Assembly: GCF_026898095.1 (NCBI RefSeq)
Contig: NZ_CP114015.1
Location: 1,302,001 to 1,366,000, forward strand
Direction of reading: 5' to 3'
Length of the DNA: 64,000 nucleotides
Origin: Arthrobacter sp. ATA002
GTDB lineage: Bacteria > Actinomycetota > Actinomycetes > Actinomycetales > Micrococcaceae
Under the pieces are notes generated by a model. It saw only the letters and a program-made list of their open reading frames with translations. It had not been told where the DNA came from and searched no databases. Below are positions 45,679-56,185 of this stretch, one piece after another. The position numbers and the translations under genes were made by a program. The number at the start of each line of letters is the position of its first letter. Position 1 is the first letter of the stretch.

Positions 45679-47175
45679 TCAGCCCAGGCCGAGGACGCGG
45701 TTGGTGTCCTTGGTCAGTTCTTCCAGCAGGGACTCATTCTCGTTGAGCTTCACGCCGTAGCCCGGGATCATGTCCTTGAGCTTGGGTTCCCAGCCGGGGA
45801 ATTCGGCGGGGAAGCAGCGCTTGAGCAGGTTGACCATGATCGGCGGGGCGGTGGATGCGCCGGGGGACGCGCCCAGCAGGGCGCCGATGGTACCGTCCGC
45901 CCCGGTGATGAGTTCGGTGCCGAACTGCAGCACGCCGCCCTTCTTCGGGTCCTTCTTGATGACCTGAACGCGCTGGCCCGCGGTGATCAGGTCCCAGCCC
46001 TCGGTCACGGCGCCGGGCATGAATTCCTGCAGTGCCTTCGTCTTGCCCTCGCGGGTCTTCAGTACTTCGGTGACCAGGTACTTCACCAGCGACATGTTGT
46101 CCTTGGCGACCGCCAGCATCGGCACCAAGTTGTCCGGGCGCACCGATCCGGGCAGGTCCAGGAAGGAACCGCTCTTGAGGAACTTGGGGGAGAAGCCGCC
46201 GTACGGGCCGAACAGCAGGGAACGCTTGCCGTTGACGAACCGGGTGTCCAGGTGCGGAACGGACATGGGCGGGGCCCCCACCGAGGCCTGGCCATACACC
46301 TTGGCGTTGTGGCGGGCAATGATCGACTCGTCGGTGGAGCGCAGGAACTGGCCGGACACGGGGAAACCGCCGAAACCCTTGCCCTCGGGAATGCCGGAGG
46401 CCTGGAGCAGGTGCAGGGCGCCGCCGCCGCCGCCGACAAAGACGAAGCGGGCGGAGACGGTGCGGGACTGTCCGGTGGCACGGTTCCTGACCTTGACGTC
46501 CCAGCCGCCGTTGGAGGCGCGGGAGACGTTGTTGACCTCATGGCCGTAGTTCATTTCCACGCCGTTGCTGCCCAGATATCCGGTCAGCTCGCGGGTAAGC
46601 GCACCGAAGTCGACGTCGGTGCCGCCGGCGACGCGGGAAGCAGCAACGCGCTGCGAGGGGTCGCGGCCTTCCATGGTCAGCGGCGCCCACTCGGCCAGCT
46701 GTGCATGGTCCTCGGAGAATTCCATGGACTTGAACAGCGGCTGTGCGCTGAGCGACTCGTAGCGGCGGCGCAGATACTCGGAGTGCGCGTCACCCCAGAC
46801 GAAGCTCATGTGCGGCAGCGGATTAATGAAGTTGTTCGAAATGTGGCCGGAGGAGACCATATGGGACCAGAACTGGCGGGACACCTGGAACTGTTCGTTG
46901 ATCCCCACGGCCTTGGCCGGGTCAACCGAACCGTCGGGGCCGGCGGGGCTGTAGTTCAGTTCGCAGAGTGCGGCGTGGCCGGTGCCGGCATTGTTCCAGG
47001 GGTCGGAACTTTCCAGGCCGGCGCGGTCCAGGCGCTCAAAGAGGGAAATGTCCCAGTCCGGCGCGAGCTGCTTCAGGAACGCCCCAAGGGTCGCGCTCAT
47101 GATGCCGCCGCCGATCAGCAGTACATCGGTTTTCGTTGCGGACGTGTCCGCGGGGCTATTAGCAGTCAACTTCAT
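45679..47175 (-). CDS. mqo: Malate:quinone oxidoreductase
   Basis: 498 residues, normal size. A membrane-associated FAD enzyme that oxidises malate to oxaloacetate and feeds electrons to menaquinone. FAD motif [13 protein letters not shown], the [20 protein letters not shown] segment, [28 protein letters not shown] and [12 protein letters not shown] are characteristic. The C-terminus has an [12 protein letters not shown] segment. No frameshift. Confidence 0.96.
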   Translation of the reverse strand: MKLTANSPADTSATKTDVLLIGGGIMSATLGAFLKQLAPDWDISLFERLDRAGLESSDPWNNAGTGHAALCELNYSPAGPDGSVDPAKAVGINEQFQVSRQFWSHMVSSGHISNNFINPLPHMSFVWGDAHSEYLRRRYESLSAQPLFKSMEFSEDHAQLAEWAPLTMEGRDPSQRVAASRVAGGTDVDFGALTRELTGYLGSNGVEMNYGHEVNNVSRASNGGWDVKVRNRATGQSRTVSARFVFVGGGGGALHLLQASGIPEGKGFGGFPVSGQFLRSTDESIIARHNAKVYGQASVGAPPMSVPHLDTRFVNGKRSLLFGPYGGFSPKFLKSGSFLDLPGSVRPDNLVPMLAVAKDNMSLVKYLVTEVLKTREGKTKALQEFMPGAVTEGWDLITAGQRVQVIKKDPKKGGVLQFGTELITGADGTIGALLGASPGASTAPPIMVNLLKRCFPAEFPGWEPKLKDMIPGYGVKLNENESLLEELTKDTNRVLGLG

Positions 47176-47272
47176 ATCTCCAGTCGCGAGGGCGCTAGCC
47201 CCAGAAGCGTATCGCTCCCGGGGCCCTGACTAAAATCACATCCTGCCTGCCGGAGTACGGTCCTGCGGGTAG

Positions 47273-48948
47273 TTACGCTTCGCGCAGCTCGATCCGGTTG
47301 AAGACCTCGTTGAGCAGGGAGAGGTGGGATAGGACGCTACGCGGGGGGAGAAGGCCAGCGCTGAGATGGGAAAGGCCAGCGGAACAGCGGGGACGCGGGT
47401 GGAAATGCGGTCGCTGATGGCGGTGTAGGCCTCGGTCTGTTCCGCCCCGGATTCCAGCGTGCGGGCCCGGTCTAGCTTGCTCAGCAACTGGGCGTCGTCG
47501 TAGGCGAATTCCTCGGTATAGCTGCCGAAGAGCGTTCCCACGAAGTTGTCCGGATCGTCAAAGGTGCCGCTGATGCCGAACAGGTGCAGGGCGCGGTCGC
47601 CGCCGCGCTGCACGCTCTGCACGTAGTCGTCGGACCACTCCACCGGGACCGGCTTGATGTTCAGGCCAACTGCTGTGAGCTGGCGGCTGAGTTCGGCATA
47701 CACACGCTCCGGCGTCGGCAGGTAGGCGCGCGTCACATGGCGGGGATAGTGGAACGGCAGCTCGGCGCCGTCGTAGCCGGCTTCCTCCAGCAGCTCCGCA
47801 GCCCGCTCGGGATCGTAGCCGTAGCTGGTGACGGATCCGGAGCTCACGCCGAGCTTTTCGGGCACAAACTGGTTGGCCTGCTTGGTGCCGTTAAGGAACA
47901 GTCCGTCCAGGAGCGCGGCCTTATCGATGGAGTGCGCTATAGCCTGGCGCATCTTGATGTCGTCCAGGCCGGGGAACGCCTGGTTGATGCCCAGGTACAG
48001 GACCGAATACGGATCACGCTGCAGGATCTGCATGCCGTTGCGGGCCAGGTCATCCACGTCGGAGACGGTCACGAGGTCGTAGCCGTCCACTTCTCCGGCC
48101 TTGAGTGCGCGCAGCCTGCTGGCCGGGCTGGTCATGACCTTGAAGACGAGCGTGCCAATCCTGCCGCGCTCTCCCCAATACTGCGGATACGCCGCCAGGC
48201 GAACTTCGTCTCCGTTCCAGGAGTCAAAGGCGAAGGGGCCGGTGCCCACCGGCCGGGTGGCGTAGTCGGAGATCCGCTGGCCGCCGTTGTCGGTGGTCAG
48301 GGCATCGGCGCCGAACTGCTGCAGTGCTTTGGGGGAGGAGATGGCAAATTCGGGCGAGGCCAGTGCGGGAATGAACGAAGCGAGGCGGGTGGCCAGCTCA
48401 ACGCTGACGGTGTATTCGTCCACGGCGGTGCTCGATTTGTACACCGCCAGTGCCGGGCTGTCCGAATAGGCATTGAAAACAGCCTCATAGGCCAGCAGGC
48501 CGGAGCCTCGGGTGGAGGCCGGCAGGTTGTACCAGCGGTCAAAATTGGCGCACACCGCGTCGGCGTTGAGGGGTTCCCCGTCGTGGAACGTGATGTCCCT
48601 GCGCAGCTTAAACGTATAGGTCCGGCCGTCTTCCGACTGGGTCCAGCTCTCGGCCAGCAGCGGCACGGGCGCGGAGGTCAGGGGATCAACGCCGACCAGC
48701 CCCTCCAGGATCTGGCGCGTAACCCGGTGGCTTTCGGTGTCCGTGGCCAGGAACGGATCCAGGCCCGCGGGCCGGGCCGCGGTGGCGAACGTAAAGGTGG
48801 CGTCGGGTACCCCCGCGGTGCCGGTTGCGGATGCCGATGCGGTCGCCTCGCTGTCGGGCGGGGTGGCGGTGCATCCGGCGACGGCCAGGGCGCCGAGCAG
48901 GGCACCGGCCCGAAGGAAGGAGCGGCGGCCGATGCCGGGATCTGTCAC
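47273..48948 (-). CDS. Peptide ABC transporter substrate-binding lipoprotein 1, frameshift near the end
   Basis: 558 residues from GTG 48948, with GGAGGAG upstream. The signal peptide GRRSFLRAGALLGALAVAGC has a twin-arginine motif and lipobox (LAVAGC), so it is a Tat-exported lipoprotein. The family-5 binding domain follows (FTFATAARPAGLDPFLATD, DITFHDGEPLNADAVCANFDRWY). The frame breaks 14 codons before the end at GGG 47317-47319. One restored base gives SPLLNEVFNRIELREA and TAA 47273-47275, matching the tail of the second binding protein (SPVSDEVFNKIELNK). It is divergent from the ATPase gene. Confidence 0.9.
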
Positions 48949-49164
48949 AGCTGCTGTTCTCCTCCGGGACGCTCCATCCCTGGTTTTATCTAACGGTGTT
49001 CGCCGGTGGCGCTGCCCAATGGTGCGCCGATCCGTGGTCCCGTGCAAAGCGGCCCGTCACTCCGGGGCTGTTTTGCATGGATTGCCAGTCTAAATGATAA
49101 AAAACCGGTAAAGGCCGGTGAGACACGGCTCACACCAGTGCTCCAAGTAAGGCAGGATAGGGAA
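48949..49164. promoter_or_regulatory. Divergent promoter region, binding protein 1 / ATPase
   Basis: 216 bp between two starts. An AT-richer patch (AATGATAAAAAACC near 49091-49105) is the likeliest place for a promoter. I cannot fix the elements. Confidence 0.35.
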
Positions 49165-50967
49165 ATGACTGAAATGAGCCCTGATAATCCCCTGCTTGAG
49201 GTGACCGATCTCGCGGTTAACTTCCGCACGACCGACGGCGAAGTCCAGGCGGTCAAGAACGCCTCGTTTACGATCGGCAGGGGCCGGACACTGGCCATCG
49301 TCGGCGAATCCGGTTCGGGAAAGTCCACCACCGCAATGGCTGTCATCGGCCTGCTGCCGGGTAACGGCAGGGTTGTTTCCGGCAGCATCCGTTTCGACGG
49401 GACCGAACTCGCGGGGATTCCCGAGGCCAAAATGCGGGCTATCCGGGGCCGGTCCATCGGACTGGTGCCGCAGGATCCCATGTCCAACCTGAACCCGGTC
49501 ACGAAGATCGGCACCCAGGTTGCCGAGACCCTGCTGGTGCACGGCATGGCAACCTCCAAAGACGTGGACCGCAAGGTGATCGAGGTGCTGACCGCTGCGG
49601 GCCTGCCCAACGCCGCCGAACGCGCCAAGCAGTACCCCCATGAGTTTTCCGGCGGCATGCGGCAGCGCGCGCTGATCGCCATCGGCCTGGCCTGCCGTCC
49701 GCGGCTGCTGATCGCCGACGAACCGACGTCGGCCCTGGACGTGACGGTCCAGCGCACCATCCTGGACCAAATCGGCAAAATGACCGAGGAACTGGGAACC
49801 TCGGTGCTGCTGATTACCCACGACCTGGGGCTGGCGGCCGAACGCGCCTCCGAGCTGGTGGTGATGCACCGGGGCCTGGTGGTGGAAACGGGACCTGCTC
49901 GTCAGCTGCTGGAGGATCCGCGGCATCCCTACACCCAGGCTCTGGTGTCCGCTGCCCCCAGCGTGGCGGCGGTGCGGCTAAGCCCCGGTGCCTTCACCGT
50001 GCCGGCGGCGCAGCGGCTGAAACTGGCCGAAGAGGTCTACGCCGAGCATTCCGGCGCGGCGGGGCTGGCAGGCGACGGCGGGGGCGACGGCTCCGCTGCC
50101 GCCCCAGCCGCTGAAGCCGGCGGCGGCGCCGGACCGCAGGCAGCCGCGGACGGCACCGCGGCTCCGGACAATATCGTGGAAATCCGCGACCTGACCAAGG
50201 TGTACAAGATCCGCGGCCGGTCCGACGATTTCTACGCCGCCCGCAACGTGACGCTGGACATTCCGCGCGGCAGGACGGTTGCGATCGTCGGGGAGTCCGG
50301 CTCCGGCAAGACGACCACGGCACGGATGCTGCTGAAGCTGATTGAGCCCACCAGCGGTTCGATAACCTTTGACGGGATCGACGTCGGGGGCCTGGAGAAG
50401 GGCAAGCTGCGTGAGTTCCGGCAGCGGGTCCAGCCGATCTTCCAGGACCCGTACTCCTCGCTGGATCCGATGTTCACCATCCAGCGAATCCTGGACGAGC
50501 CGCTGAAGACCTACAAGCGGGGCACCAAGAGCGAGCGTGACGCCCGGGTGCGCGAGCTGATGGACCAAGTGGCGCTGCCGCAGTCAATGTTGGGCCGCTA
50601 CCCGGCGGAGCTTTCCGGCGGGCAGCGTCAGCGTGTTGCCATTGCACGGGCACTGGCGCTGAAGCCGGAACTGATTGTCTGCGACGAGCCGGTGTCCGCA
50701 CTGGATGTGCTGGTCCAGGCCCAGATCCTGAAACTGCTGGGGGATCTGCAGGCCGAGCTCGGGCTGAGCTACCTCTTCATTTCCCATGACCTGGCCGTGG
50801 TGCGCCTGATCTCCGACTATGTCTGCGTGATGAAGGACGGGGAACTGGTGGAGGCGGCGTCCTCCGAGGAGGTCTTCTCCAATCCCCGCCACCCGTACAC
50901 GCGCAAGCTGCTGGCTTCCATCCCGGGCAACGAGCTGAACATCGGCGAGGGCGAACTGGCTTCCTAA
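49165..50967 (+). CDS. Fused peptide ABC transporter ATPase (DppD-DppF type)
   Basis: 600 residues with two nucleotide-binding domains. First: GESGSGKST (about residue 50), EFSGGMRQRALIA, LLIADEPTSALDVT. An Ala/Gly linker with AAPAAEAGGGAG separates them (about 295-335). Second: GESGSGKTTTARM (about 378), ELSGGQRQRVAIARAL, LIVCDEPVSALDV, LFISHDLAVV. Each half ends with the oligopeptide-ATPase motif RHPYTQALV or RHPYTRKLL. Both sites look active. It pairs with DppB and DppC encoded convergently. ATG 49165 is preferred; ATG 49174 is possible. Confidence 0.95.
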   Translation: MTEMSPDNPLLEVTDLAVNFRTTDGEVQAVKNASFTIGRGRTLAIVGESGSGKSTTAMAVIGLLPGNGRVVSGSIRFDGTELAGIPEAKMRAIRGRSIGLVPQDPMSNLNPVTKIGTQVAETLLVHGMATSKDVDRKVIEVLTAAGLPNAAERAKQYPHEFSGGMRQRALIAIGLACRPRLLIADEPTSALDVTVQRTILDQIGKMTEELGTSVLLITHDLGLAAERASELVVMHRGLVVETGPARQLLEDPRHPYTQALVSAAPSVAAVRLSPGAFTVPAAQRLKLAEEVYAEHSGAAGLAGDGGGDGSAAAPAAEAGGGAGPQAAADGTAAPDNIVEIRDLTKVYKIRGRSDDFYAARNVTLDIPRGRTVAIVGESGSGKTTTARMLLKLIEPTSGSITFDGIDVGGLEKGKLREFRQRVQPIFQDPYSSLDPMFTIQRILDEPLKTYKRGTKSERDARVRELMDQVALPQSMLGRYPAELSGGQRQRVAIARALALKPELIVCDEPVSALDVLVQAQILKLLGDLQAELGLSYLFISHDLAVVRLISDYVCVMKDGELVEAASSEEVFSNPRHPYTRKLLASIPGNELNIGEGELAS

Positions 50968-50986
50968 CCCGGACCGGATCCAGAAC

Positions 50987-51042
50987 CGCACACACTAAGA
51001 AAGGTGCCGCCCGTCCGGGCGGCACCTTTCTTAGTGTGTGCG
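50987..51042. terminator. Very long perfect hairpin between convergent genes
   Basis: 27-bp perfect arms with a 2-nt loop (about 23 bp with a realistic loop). The central GC stem is flanked by AAAG/CTTT so that T-rich ends occur in both directions. It ends the ATPase gene and the leftward dppC. Confidence 0.92.
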
Positions 51043-51062
51043 CGGCCGGGGCCGCGTGCTGC

Positions 51063-52010
51063 TTACTTCTTCCGTGTTTTCGGATCCAGCGCCTCGCGCA
51101 GGGACTCACCCAGAAGCGTGAAGCCCAGGGCCGTCACGGCGATGCAGATGCCGGGCAGGAACGCCAGCTGCGGCGCCACTGCCAGTTCGTTCTGCGCGTA
51201 GGTCAGCATCCGTCCCCACTCGGCGGTCTGCGGCTTGCCGCCGCCGAGGCCGAGGAAGGACAGCGCGGCGGCGTCGATCACGGCGGTGGCCAGGGTCAGG
51301 GTTCCCTGCACAATCACCGGGCCCATGCTGTTGGGCAGCAGATGGCTCATGGTGATGGTCCGCCGGCTCAATCCCAGCGACTGTGCGGAGAGGATGTAGT
51401 CGGCGCTGCGCTGGGAAATCATGGATGAGCGCAGGAGCCGGGCAAAGATGGGCACCTGCGATACCCCGATGGCGATCATGATCGCGTAGGTGTTCTGACC
51501 CAGGATCGCGGCGATGCTCACAGCCAGCAGGAGGTTCGGGACGGACAGCAGGATGTCCACAAAACGCATGATGACGTTGTCCACCCAGCCGCCGAACCCA
51601 CCGGCGATAAGGCCCAGCAGCATGCCGCCCGCCAGCCCCAGGGCAGTGGAGACGATTCCGATGATCAGGGAGGCCCGGGCGCCCCAGATCAGCTTGGACA
51701 GGACGTCGCCGCCGAAGCGGTCCAGTCCCAGCGGATAGTCCTCGATGTCACCGGGACCGGGGATGGACGTGGGCGTGATGTCAGTGCGCCCGGGCAGGTC
51801 ATCACCGCCAAAAGGGGCCAGCAGCGGCGCCAGGATGGCCACCAGGATAAACAGGCCAACGATGACTGCTCCGGCAATCGCCGCAGGGTTGCGCCGCAGC
51901 CGCTTGAAGGCAGACTGCCACATGCCGGTGCCGCGGGTGTCGGCCCCGGCTGCCGCCGGCTGCTCTGGCCCGATGGCACCGCCGGGGGCCGGTGGGAGAA
52001 CTGTACTCAT
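51063..52010 (-). CDS. Peptide ABC transporter permease (DppC type)
   Basis: 315 residues, six membrane helices. NPAAIAGAVIVGLFILVAI (first helix), LGLDRFGGDVLSKLIWGARASL and the EAA-type loop SAQSLGLSRRTITMSHLLPN identify the DppC/OppC inner-membrane subunit. It overlaps dppB by 4 bp (ATGA) and is last in the leftward binding protein 2 - dppB - dppC unit. Confidence 0.94.
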   Translation of the reverse strand: MSTVLPPAPGGAIGPEQPAAAGADTRGTGMWQSAFKRLRRNPAAIAGAVIVGLFILVAILAPLLAPFGGDDLPGRTDITPTSIPGPGDIEDYPLGLDRFGGDVLSKLIWGARASLIIGIVSTALGLAGGMLLGLIAGGFGGWVDNVIMRFVDILLSVPNLLLAVSIAAILGQNTYAIMIAIGVSQVPIFARLLRSSMISQRSADYILSAQSLGLSRRTITMSHLLPNSMGPVIVQGTLTLATAVIDAAALSFLGLGGGKPQTAEWGRMLTYAQNELAVAPQLAFLPGICIAVTALGFTLLGESLREALDPKTRKK

Positions 52011-53011
52011 TGCACCCTCACCCTCGGGTCGATGAAGCCGTAGGAAATATCAACAATCAGGTTGATCAGTGAATAGGCTATGGCGATGAAAATAATGAAC
52101 CCCTGCAGGACCGGATAGTCCAAATTGAAGATGGCGTCCCGGAGGAACCTCCCCACCCCGCTAAAGGCGAAGACGGTTTCGGTCAGCACGGCCCCGGAAA
52201 TCAGCAGGCCGGTCTGCAAACCGATGGTGGTCGTCACGGGAAGCATGGCGTTGCGGAGCACAAAGCGGCCGCGGATGGTCTTTTCCATCAGTCCCTTCGC
52301 CCGGGCGGTCCGCACGTAATCGGCACCCTTGACCTCCAGGACGGATGCCCGCGTGATGCGCACAATGATGGCCAGCGGAATGGTGCCCAGAGCGATGCCC
52401 GGGAGCACGAGGTGCATCAGGGCGTCCCAGGAGGCGTCCCATTCGCGGGTTAGTAACCCGTCCAGGACATAGAAGTCGGTGACGTGTGTTGCGTCAATGC
52501 GCGGATCCTGCCTGCCGTCCGGCGGGAAAATCGGAATCTGGATGGCAAAGAGCCACTTCAGGATAAACGCCAGGAAGAACACGGGAACGGTGATGCCGAG
52601 CAGGGAGAGGACCACTGAGGAGTGGTCCCAAAACCGGCCGTAGTGGGTGGCAGCGAGGTAGCCCAGCGGGATCCCGATGCCGATGGCGAAGATCAGGGCC
52701 ACGACGGCGAGCTCCAGCGTGGCCGGGAAACGAGTGGCGAACTCCTCCAGTACGGGCCTTCCGGTGACCGTGGAGACACCAAAGTCGCCCTGCAGGAGCT
52801 TGCCGACGTAGGTGAAGTACTGCTCGAGGAGGGGGCGGTCAAAGCCGTACGCGGCATTGATTCGGGCAATGGCTTCGGGAGTCGCCTTGTCTCCCAGAAG
52901 TGCCGTGGCCGGACCGCCGGGAAGACTGCGGACCCAAACGAATAGCAGGATGGACAAACCGATGAGGGTGGGGATCAGCATGAGAAGGCGTTTGCCGATG
53001 ACTTGCAGCAC
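52007..53011 (-). CDS. Peptide ABC transporter permease (DppB type)
   Basis: 334 residues from GTG 53011, with AAAGGACA upstream. N-terminal KRLLMLIPTLIGLSILLFVWV is the usual first helix, then LGDKATPEAIARINAAYG. The EAA loop is RTARAKGLMEKTIRGRFVLRN. A slightly longer periplasmic loop near residues 160-195. It pairs with the DppC-type protein to form the pore for peptides. Confidence 0.94.
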   Translation of the reverse strand: MLQVIGKRLLMLIPTLIGLSILLFVWVRSLPGGPATALLGDKATPEAIARINAAYGFDRPLLEQYFTYVGKLLQGDFGVSTVTGRPVLEEFATRFPATLELAVVALIFAIGIGIPLGYLAATHYGRFWDHSSVVLSLLGITVPVFFLAFILKWLFAIQIPIFPPDGRQDPRIDATHVTDFYVLDGLLTREWDASWDALMHLVLPGIALGTIPLAIIVRITRASVLEVKGADYVRTARAKGLMEKTIRGRFVLRNAMLPVTTTIGLQTGLLISGAVLTETVFAFSGVGRFLRDAIFNLDYPVLQGFIIFIAIAYSLINLIVDISYGFIDPRVRVQ

Positions 53012-53068
53012 AGATGTCCTTTCTCAGCGTGGTGTGCGCGCTGGATGAAGGAAATGGAAACAGGGAAA

Positions 53069-53101
53069 GGGCCGGGATCTCCGAAGAGGAGACCCCGGCC
53101 C
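53069..53101 (-). terminator. Hairpin between binding protein 2 and dppB
   Basis: GGGCCGGG-TCTCC paired with GGAGA-CCCCGGCCC, one internal mismatch, small loop. As in other importers it may let most transcripts stop after the binding protein, keeping it in excess over the permeases. Confidence 0.6.
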
Positions 53102-53108
53102 AGTGCTG

Positions 53109-54806
53109 CTACTTGTTGAGTTCGATCTTGTTGAATACTTCGTCGCTCACCGGACTGGCGGGGTAGGAATCCACGCGCTCGGAGAAGGCGAGTGAGGGGG
53201 CCGGGTGGGCCAGCGGAATGGCCGGCACAAATTCCGCAATATCCTCGTTGATCTGCTCGTACAGCGGAGTCTGTTCCTCGAGGTTGCTCACCTGGCGGGC
53301 TTCCTCCAGGGCGGAGAAAATTTCAGGATTGTTGAAGCCGAACTCCGGCTTCTCCTGTCCGAAGAACACGCCCACAAAGTTGTCGGTGTCGTTGTAGTCT
53401 CCAGTCCATCCCAGCAGGTGGATGCCGTGGTCCTCGGTGGCCTGGATCCGGTCCTGGTAATCGGGTGACCACTTGTTCGGCTGCGGGTTGATCGTAATGC
53501 CCACTTCTTCGAGCTGCGCGGTGATGTTCGTGTAGACCTGCTCGGGGGTCGGCATGTACGGGCGGGAGACACCGGTGGGGTAATTGAAGTCCAGGGTGAA
53601 GCCGTCCGGGTAGCCCGCCTCGGCCAGCAGTTCCTTGGCCCTTTCCGGGTCGTATTCGTACTCGGCGACGTCCTCGCTGTAGCCGTTGACGACGTCGGGG
53701 ATGAACTGGCTGGCAATCTTGGTGCCCTCCGGCAGGGTCTGGTCCACCAGCGCCTGCTTGTCAATCGCATGGGCAATCGCCTGGCGCACCAGCGGATTCG
53801 CCAGCTCCTCCACCTTCTGGTTCATGCCGAGGTAGAGGATGGTGAAGGGTTCACGGGCAACAACCTTGTAGCCGGCATCGGCCAGCACCTGGGTGTCGGC
53901 CGGAGCCACCAGGTCATAGCCGTCGATCGTTCCGGCTTCCAGAGACTGGCGGCGGGAGTTGGGATCGTCAATGACCCGGAAAATGATGTCGGTGACCTGG
54001 CCCTGCTCGCCCCAGTAGTCCTCATAGGCCGAGAGGGTAATCTGGTTGCCCACTTCCCAGGTCTCGAATTTGAAAGGGCCGGTGCCGGTGGGATTTTCCT
54101 TGGCGTATGCGCTCAGGCTCGGGGCCTCCGCCGTACCGGTGACGTCATTGGCGGAGAACTCCTCCATGGCTGCCGGGCTCTGCATGGCAAAAGCAGGCAG
54201 GGACAGAGCAGCAATGAAACCGGCAAACGGCTTGGCGAGGGTGACCACGGCCTCGGAGTCGCCGGTCGCTTCACAGGACTTGTAGGTGGCGGTTTCGGGG
54301 GAATCGGAGAAGCCCTTGAACAGCTTGCCGTAGTAGTAGGAGACGCTGTCGGCCTGCTGGATGCCGGTGAAGTTGTACCACCGGTCAAAGTTTGCGCAGA
54401 CAGCCTCGGCATTGAACTGAGTGCCGTCATGGAAGGTGACGCCTTCTTCAAGCTGGAAGGTGTAGGTCAGGGCGTCTTCGGATGTTTCCCAGGACTTGGC
54501 CAGCAGCGGTTCAGGGTCTGCGCTTCCTGCCTTAACGCCAACCAGGCCTTCGAAGATCTGGCGGCTGACGCGGAAGGACTCCCCGTCAAAGGCAAAAGCC
54601 GGATCAAGGGACTTCGGGTCGGAGGACGCTGCGAACACAAAGGTTCCGTCCACCTCGGAGGCGGTGCCGGCGTCGTCCGATCCCTCCTCGCGCTCGCTCT
54701 GGGCGCAGCCGGAAAGAATCAGGGCGCTGAGCGCTATTCCTGTGGTGATCGCGGCAGCCCGCCGCTTGGGGCGGGCCCCGTTCATGGTTCGGCCAGCAAA
54801 TAACAT
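53109..54806 (-). CDS. Peptide ABC transporter substrate-binding lipoprotein 2
   Basis: 565 residues from ATG 54806, with GAGGAGT upstream. The signal peptide ends in the lipobox ILSGC (Sec type, unlike the twin-arginine signal of the first binding protein). Family-5 domain: FVFAASSDPKSLDPAFAFD, GVTFHDGTQFNAEAVCANFDRWYN. Similar along its length to binding protein 1, so the two are paralogues. First gene of the leftward unit with dppB and dppC. Confidence 0.94.
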   Translation of the reverse strand: MLFAGRTMNGARPKRRAAAITTGIALSALILSGCAQSEREEGSDDAGTASEVDGTFVFAASSDPKSLDPAFAFDGESFRVSRQIFEGLVGVKAGSADPEPLLAKSWETSEDALTYTFQLEEGVTFHDGTQFNAEAVCANFDRWYNFTGIQQADSVSYYYGKLFKGFSDSPETATYKSCEATGDSEAVVTLAKPFAGFIAALSLPAFAMQSPAAMEEFSANDVTGTAEAPSLSAYAKENPTGTGPFKFETWEVGNQITLSAYEDYWGEQGQVTDIIFRVIDDPNSRRQSLEAGTIDGYDLVAPADTQVLADAGYKVVAREPFTILYLGMNQKVEELANPLVRQAIAHAIDKQALVDQTLPEGTKIASQFIPDVVNGYSEDVAEYEYDPERAKELLAEAGYPDGFTLDFNYPTGVSRPYMPTPEQVYTNITAQLEEVGITINPQPNKWSPDYQDRIQATEDHGIHLLGWTGDYNDTDNFVGVFFGQEKPEFGFNNPEIFSALEEARQVSNLEEQTPLYEQINEDIAEFVPAIPLAHPAPSLAFSERVDSYPASPVSDEVFNKIELNK

Positions 54807-55050
54807 GGTTCTAACTCCTCTGGGGCGAGTGTTACCCGTGCAAAAACGGCGGGCGCCGCGCGGTGCATGTTGTCCAATGTGTGTCGTGCGACACAAACGT
54901 ATGGACAGAGCCTAATGGGTTGCACCGGATCTTGACGTATTTCCCCTCCGGCGGGGTCACAATTTGATCACGCAAAAGGCGGGCACCCCGGAAGGGGTGC
55001 CCGCCTTCGACTGCTGCGGTAACGCGGCTGCCCCGGAGGGGCGGCGGGGC
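54807..55050. promoter_or_regulatory. Promoter region of binding protein 2 and fasciclin terminator
   Basis: Holds the leftward promoter of the binding protein (elements not certain) and, at 54974-55007, a fasciclin-gene terminator listed separately. No coding region. Confidence 0.4.
54974..55007 (-). terminator. Terminator after fasciclin gene
   Basis: 14-bp perfect arms (AAGGCGGGCACCCC) with a GGAA loop, followed on the minus strand by TTTT. Confidence 0.9.
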
Positions 55051-55752
55051 CTACATTGCCGGCATCAGGACGGTGTCCAGGAGGTACACCGTGGCGTTTT
55101 CGGTCTGGACCCCGCCGCAGACGACGGCGGAATCGTCGACCATCATGCTGTCACCGGAGCCGGTGACGTTGACTTCGGCGCCGTTAACCGTGGCGTACAT
55201 GCCCGAGAGCTCGTCCGGCGTCATCTGGCCCGGAACCACGTGATAGGTGAGGATGCCCGACAGCAGGTCGGGGTCGGTTTTCAGGGTTTCCAGGGTGGCG
55301 GGGTCGAGCTTGGCAAAGGCGTCATCGGTCGGAGCGAAAACCGTGAACTCGGATCCGTTCAGGGTGTCCACCAGATTGACGTCCGGATTCAGCTGGCCCG
55401 AGACCGCGGCGGTCAGGGTGGTCAGCATGGGGTTGTTGGAGGCAGCGGTGGCCACCGGGTCCAGGGACATGCCTTCAACGGAACCCGGCCCCTCGGGAAC
55501 AGCCGCGGCGTAGTCGGCGCAGCTGGCGCCAACAAGGTTGGCTGCCGGATCGGCGCTCATGGATTCGCCTGCGGTTGCGTCCGGGCTCATGGATTCCGAG
55601 GCCGACGGCGACATGCTGGACTCCGATGCCATCCCCGATTCCGAGCTTTCGGAGGATGTGTCGGAAGAATCGGTACTGCAGGCGGCCATTCCCATCATGG
55701 AGACAGCGGCGATTCCGAGGATGGACATATTCCGGCGGGTCTTGAAAGCCAT
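55051..55752 (-). CDS. Fasciclin-domain lipoprotein
   Basis: 233 residues from ATG 55752, with AAGGAG upstream. Signal peptide with a probable lipobox (MGMAAC), then a 50-residue Ser/Glu/Met/Ala linker with repeated ESxS and SMS units, and a C-terminal fasciclin domain ([47 protein letters not shown]). Resembles mycobacterial MPB70/MPT83 in layout. A surface adhesion or matrix role is expected. A pair of Cys (GASCADY, VVCGG) may form a disulfide. Confidence 0.92.
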   Translation of the reverse strand: MAFKTRRNMSILGIAAVSMMGMAACSTDSSDTSSESSESGMASESSMSPSASESMSPDATAGESMSADPAANLVGASCADYAAAVPEGPGSVEGMSLDPVATAASNNPMLTTLTAAVSGQLNPDVNLVDTLNGSEFTVFAPTDDAFAKLDPATLETLKTDPDLLSGILTYHVVPGQMTPDELSGMYATVNGAEVNVTGSGDSMMVDDSAVVCGGVQTENATVYLLDTVLMPAM

Positions 55753-55950
55753 TGTTTTCTCCTTCTGGCGGGGTCCCGCTTGGCGGTTTCCCCTGGTTGG
55801 TGTGAACACCCCTTGCTGCGGGGTCTCAGAAGGTCTTCGGGCCGGGTCCGGATCCGGATGGGTTGCATGGTGGAAAAGTTTTTGGCCACGTCACAGCGGG
55901 GATGGGAAGGGGACGGGAGCCGGGAACCGCCAGGCTGCAGTGACTCCGGG

Positions 55951-55986
55951 CAAAAGAAAACACCCCGGTCCGAAGACCGGGGTGTT
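55951..55986 (-). terminator. Terminator after tRNA-Leu
   Basis: 12-bp perfect arms (AACACCCCGGTC) and CGAA loop at 55959-55986, then TTTTCTTTTG on the minus strand. It lies 50 nt downstream of the tRNA. Confidence 0.9.
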
Positions 55987-56037
55987 ACTTGTGCCGCGAC
56001 TCATCCGTAAACGATGTCTCGACTCATCACAAGTGAG

Positions 56038-56119
<82 letters not shown>

Positions 56120-56185
56120 TCAGGCCTGGGCTGCCGCGCAAAATCCGCGAAAAGGCGCAAAACCAGCCTCCAGTGTACCCGAGGT

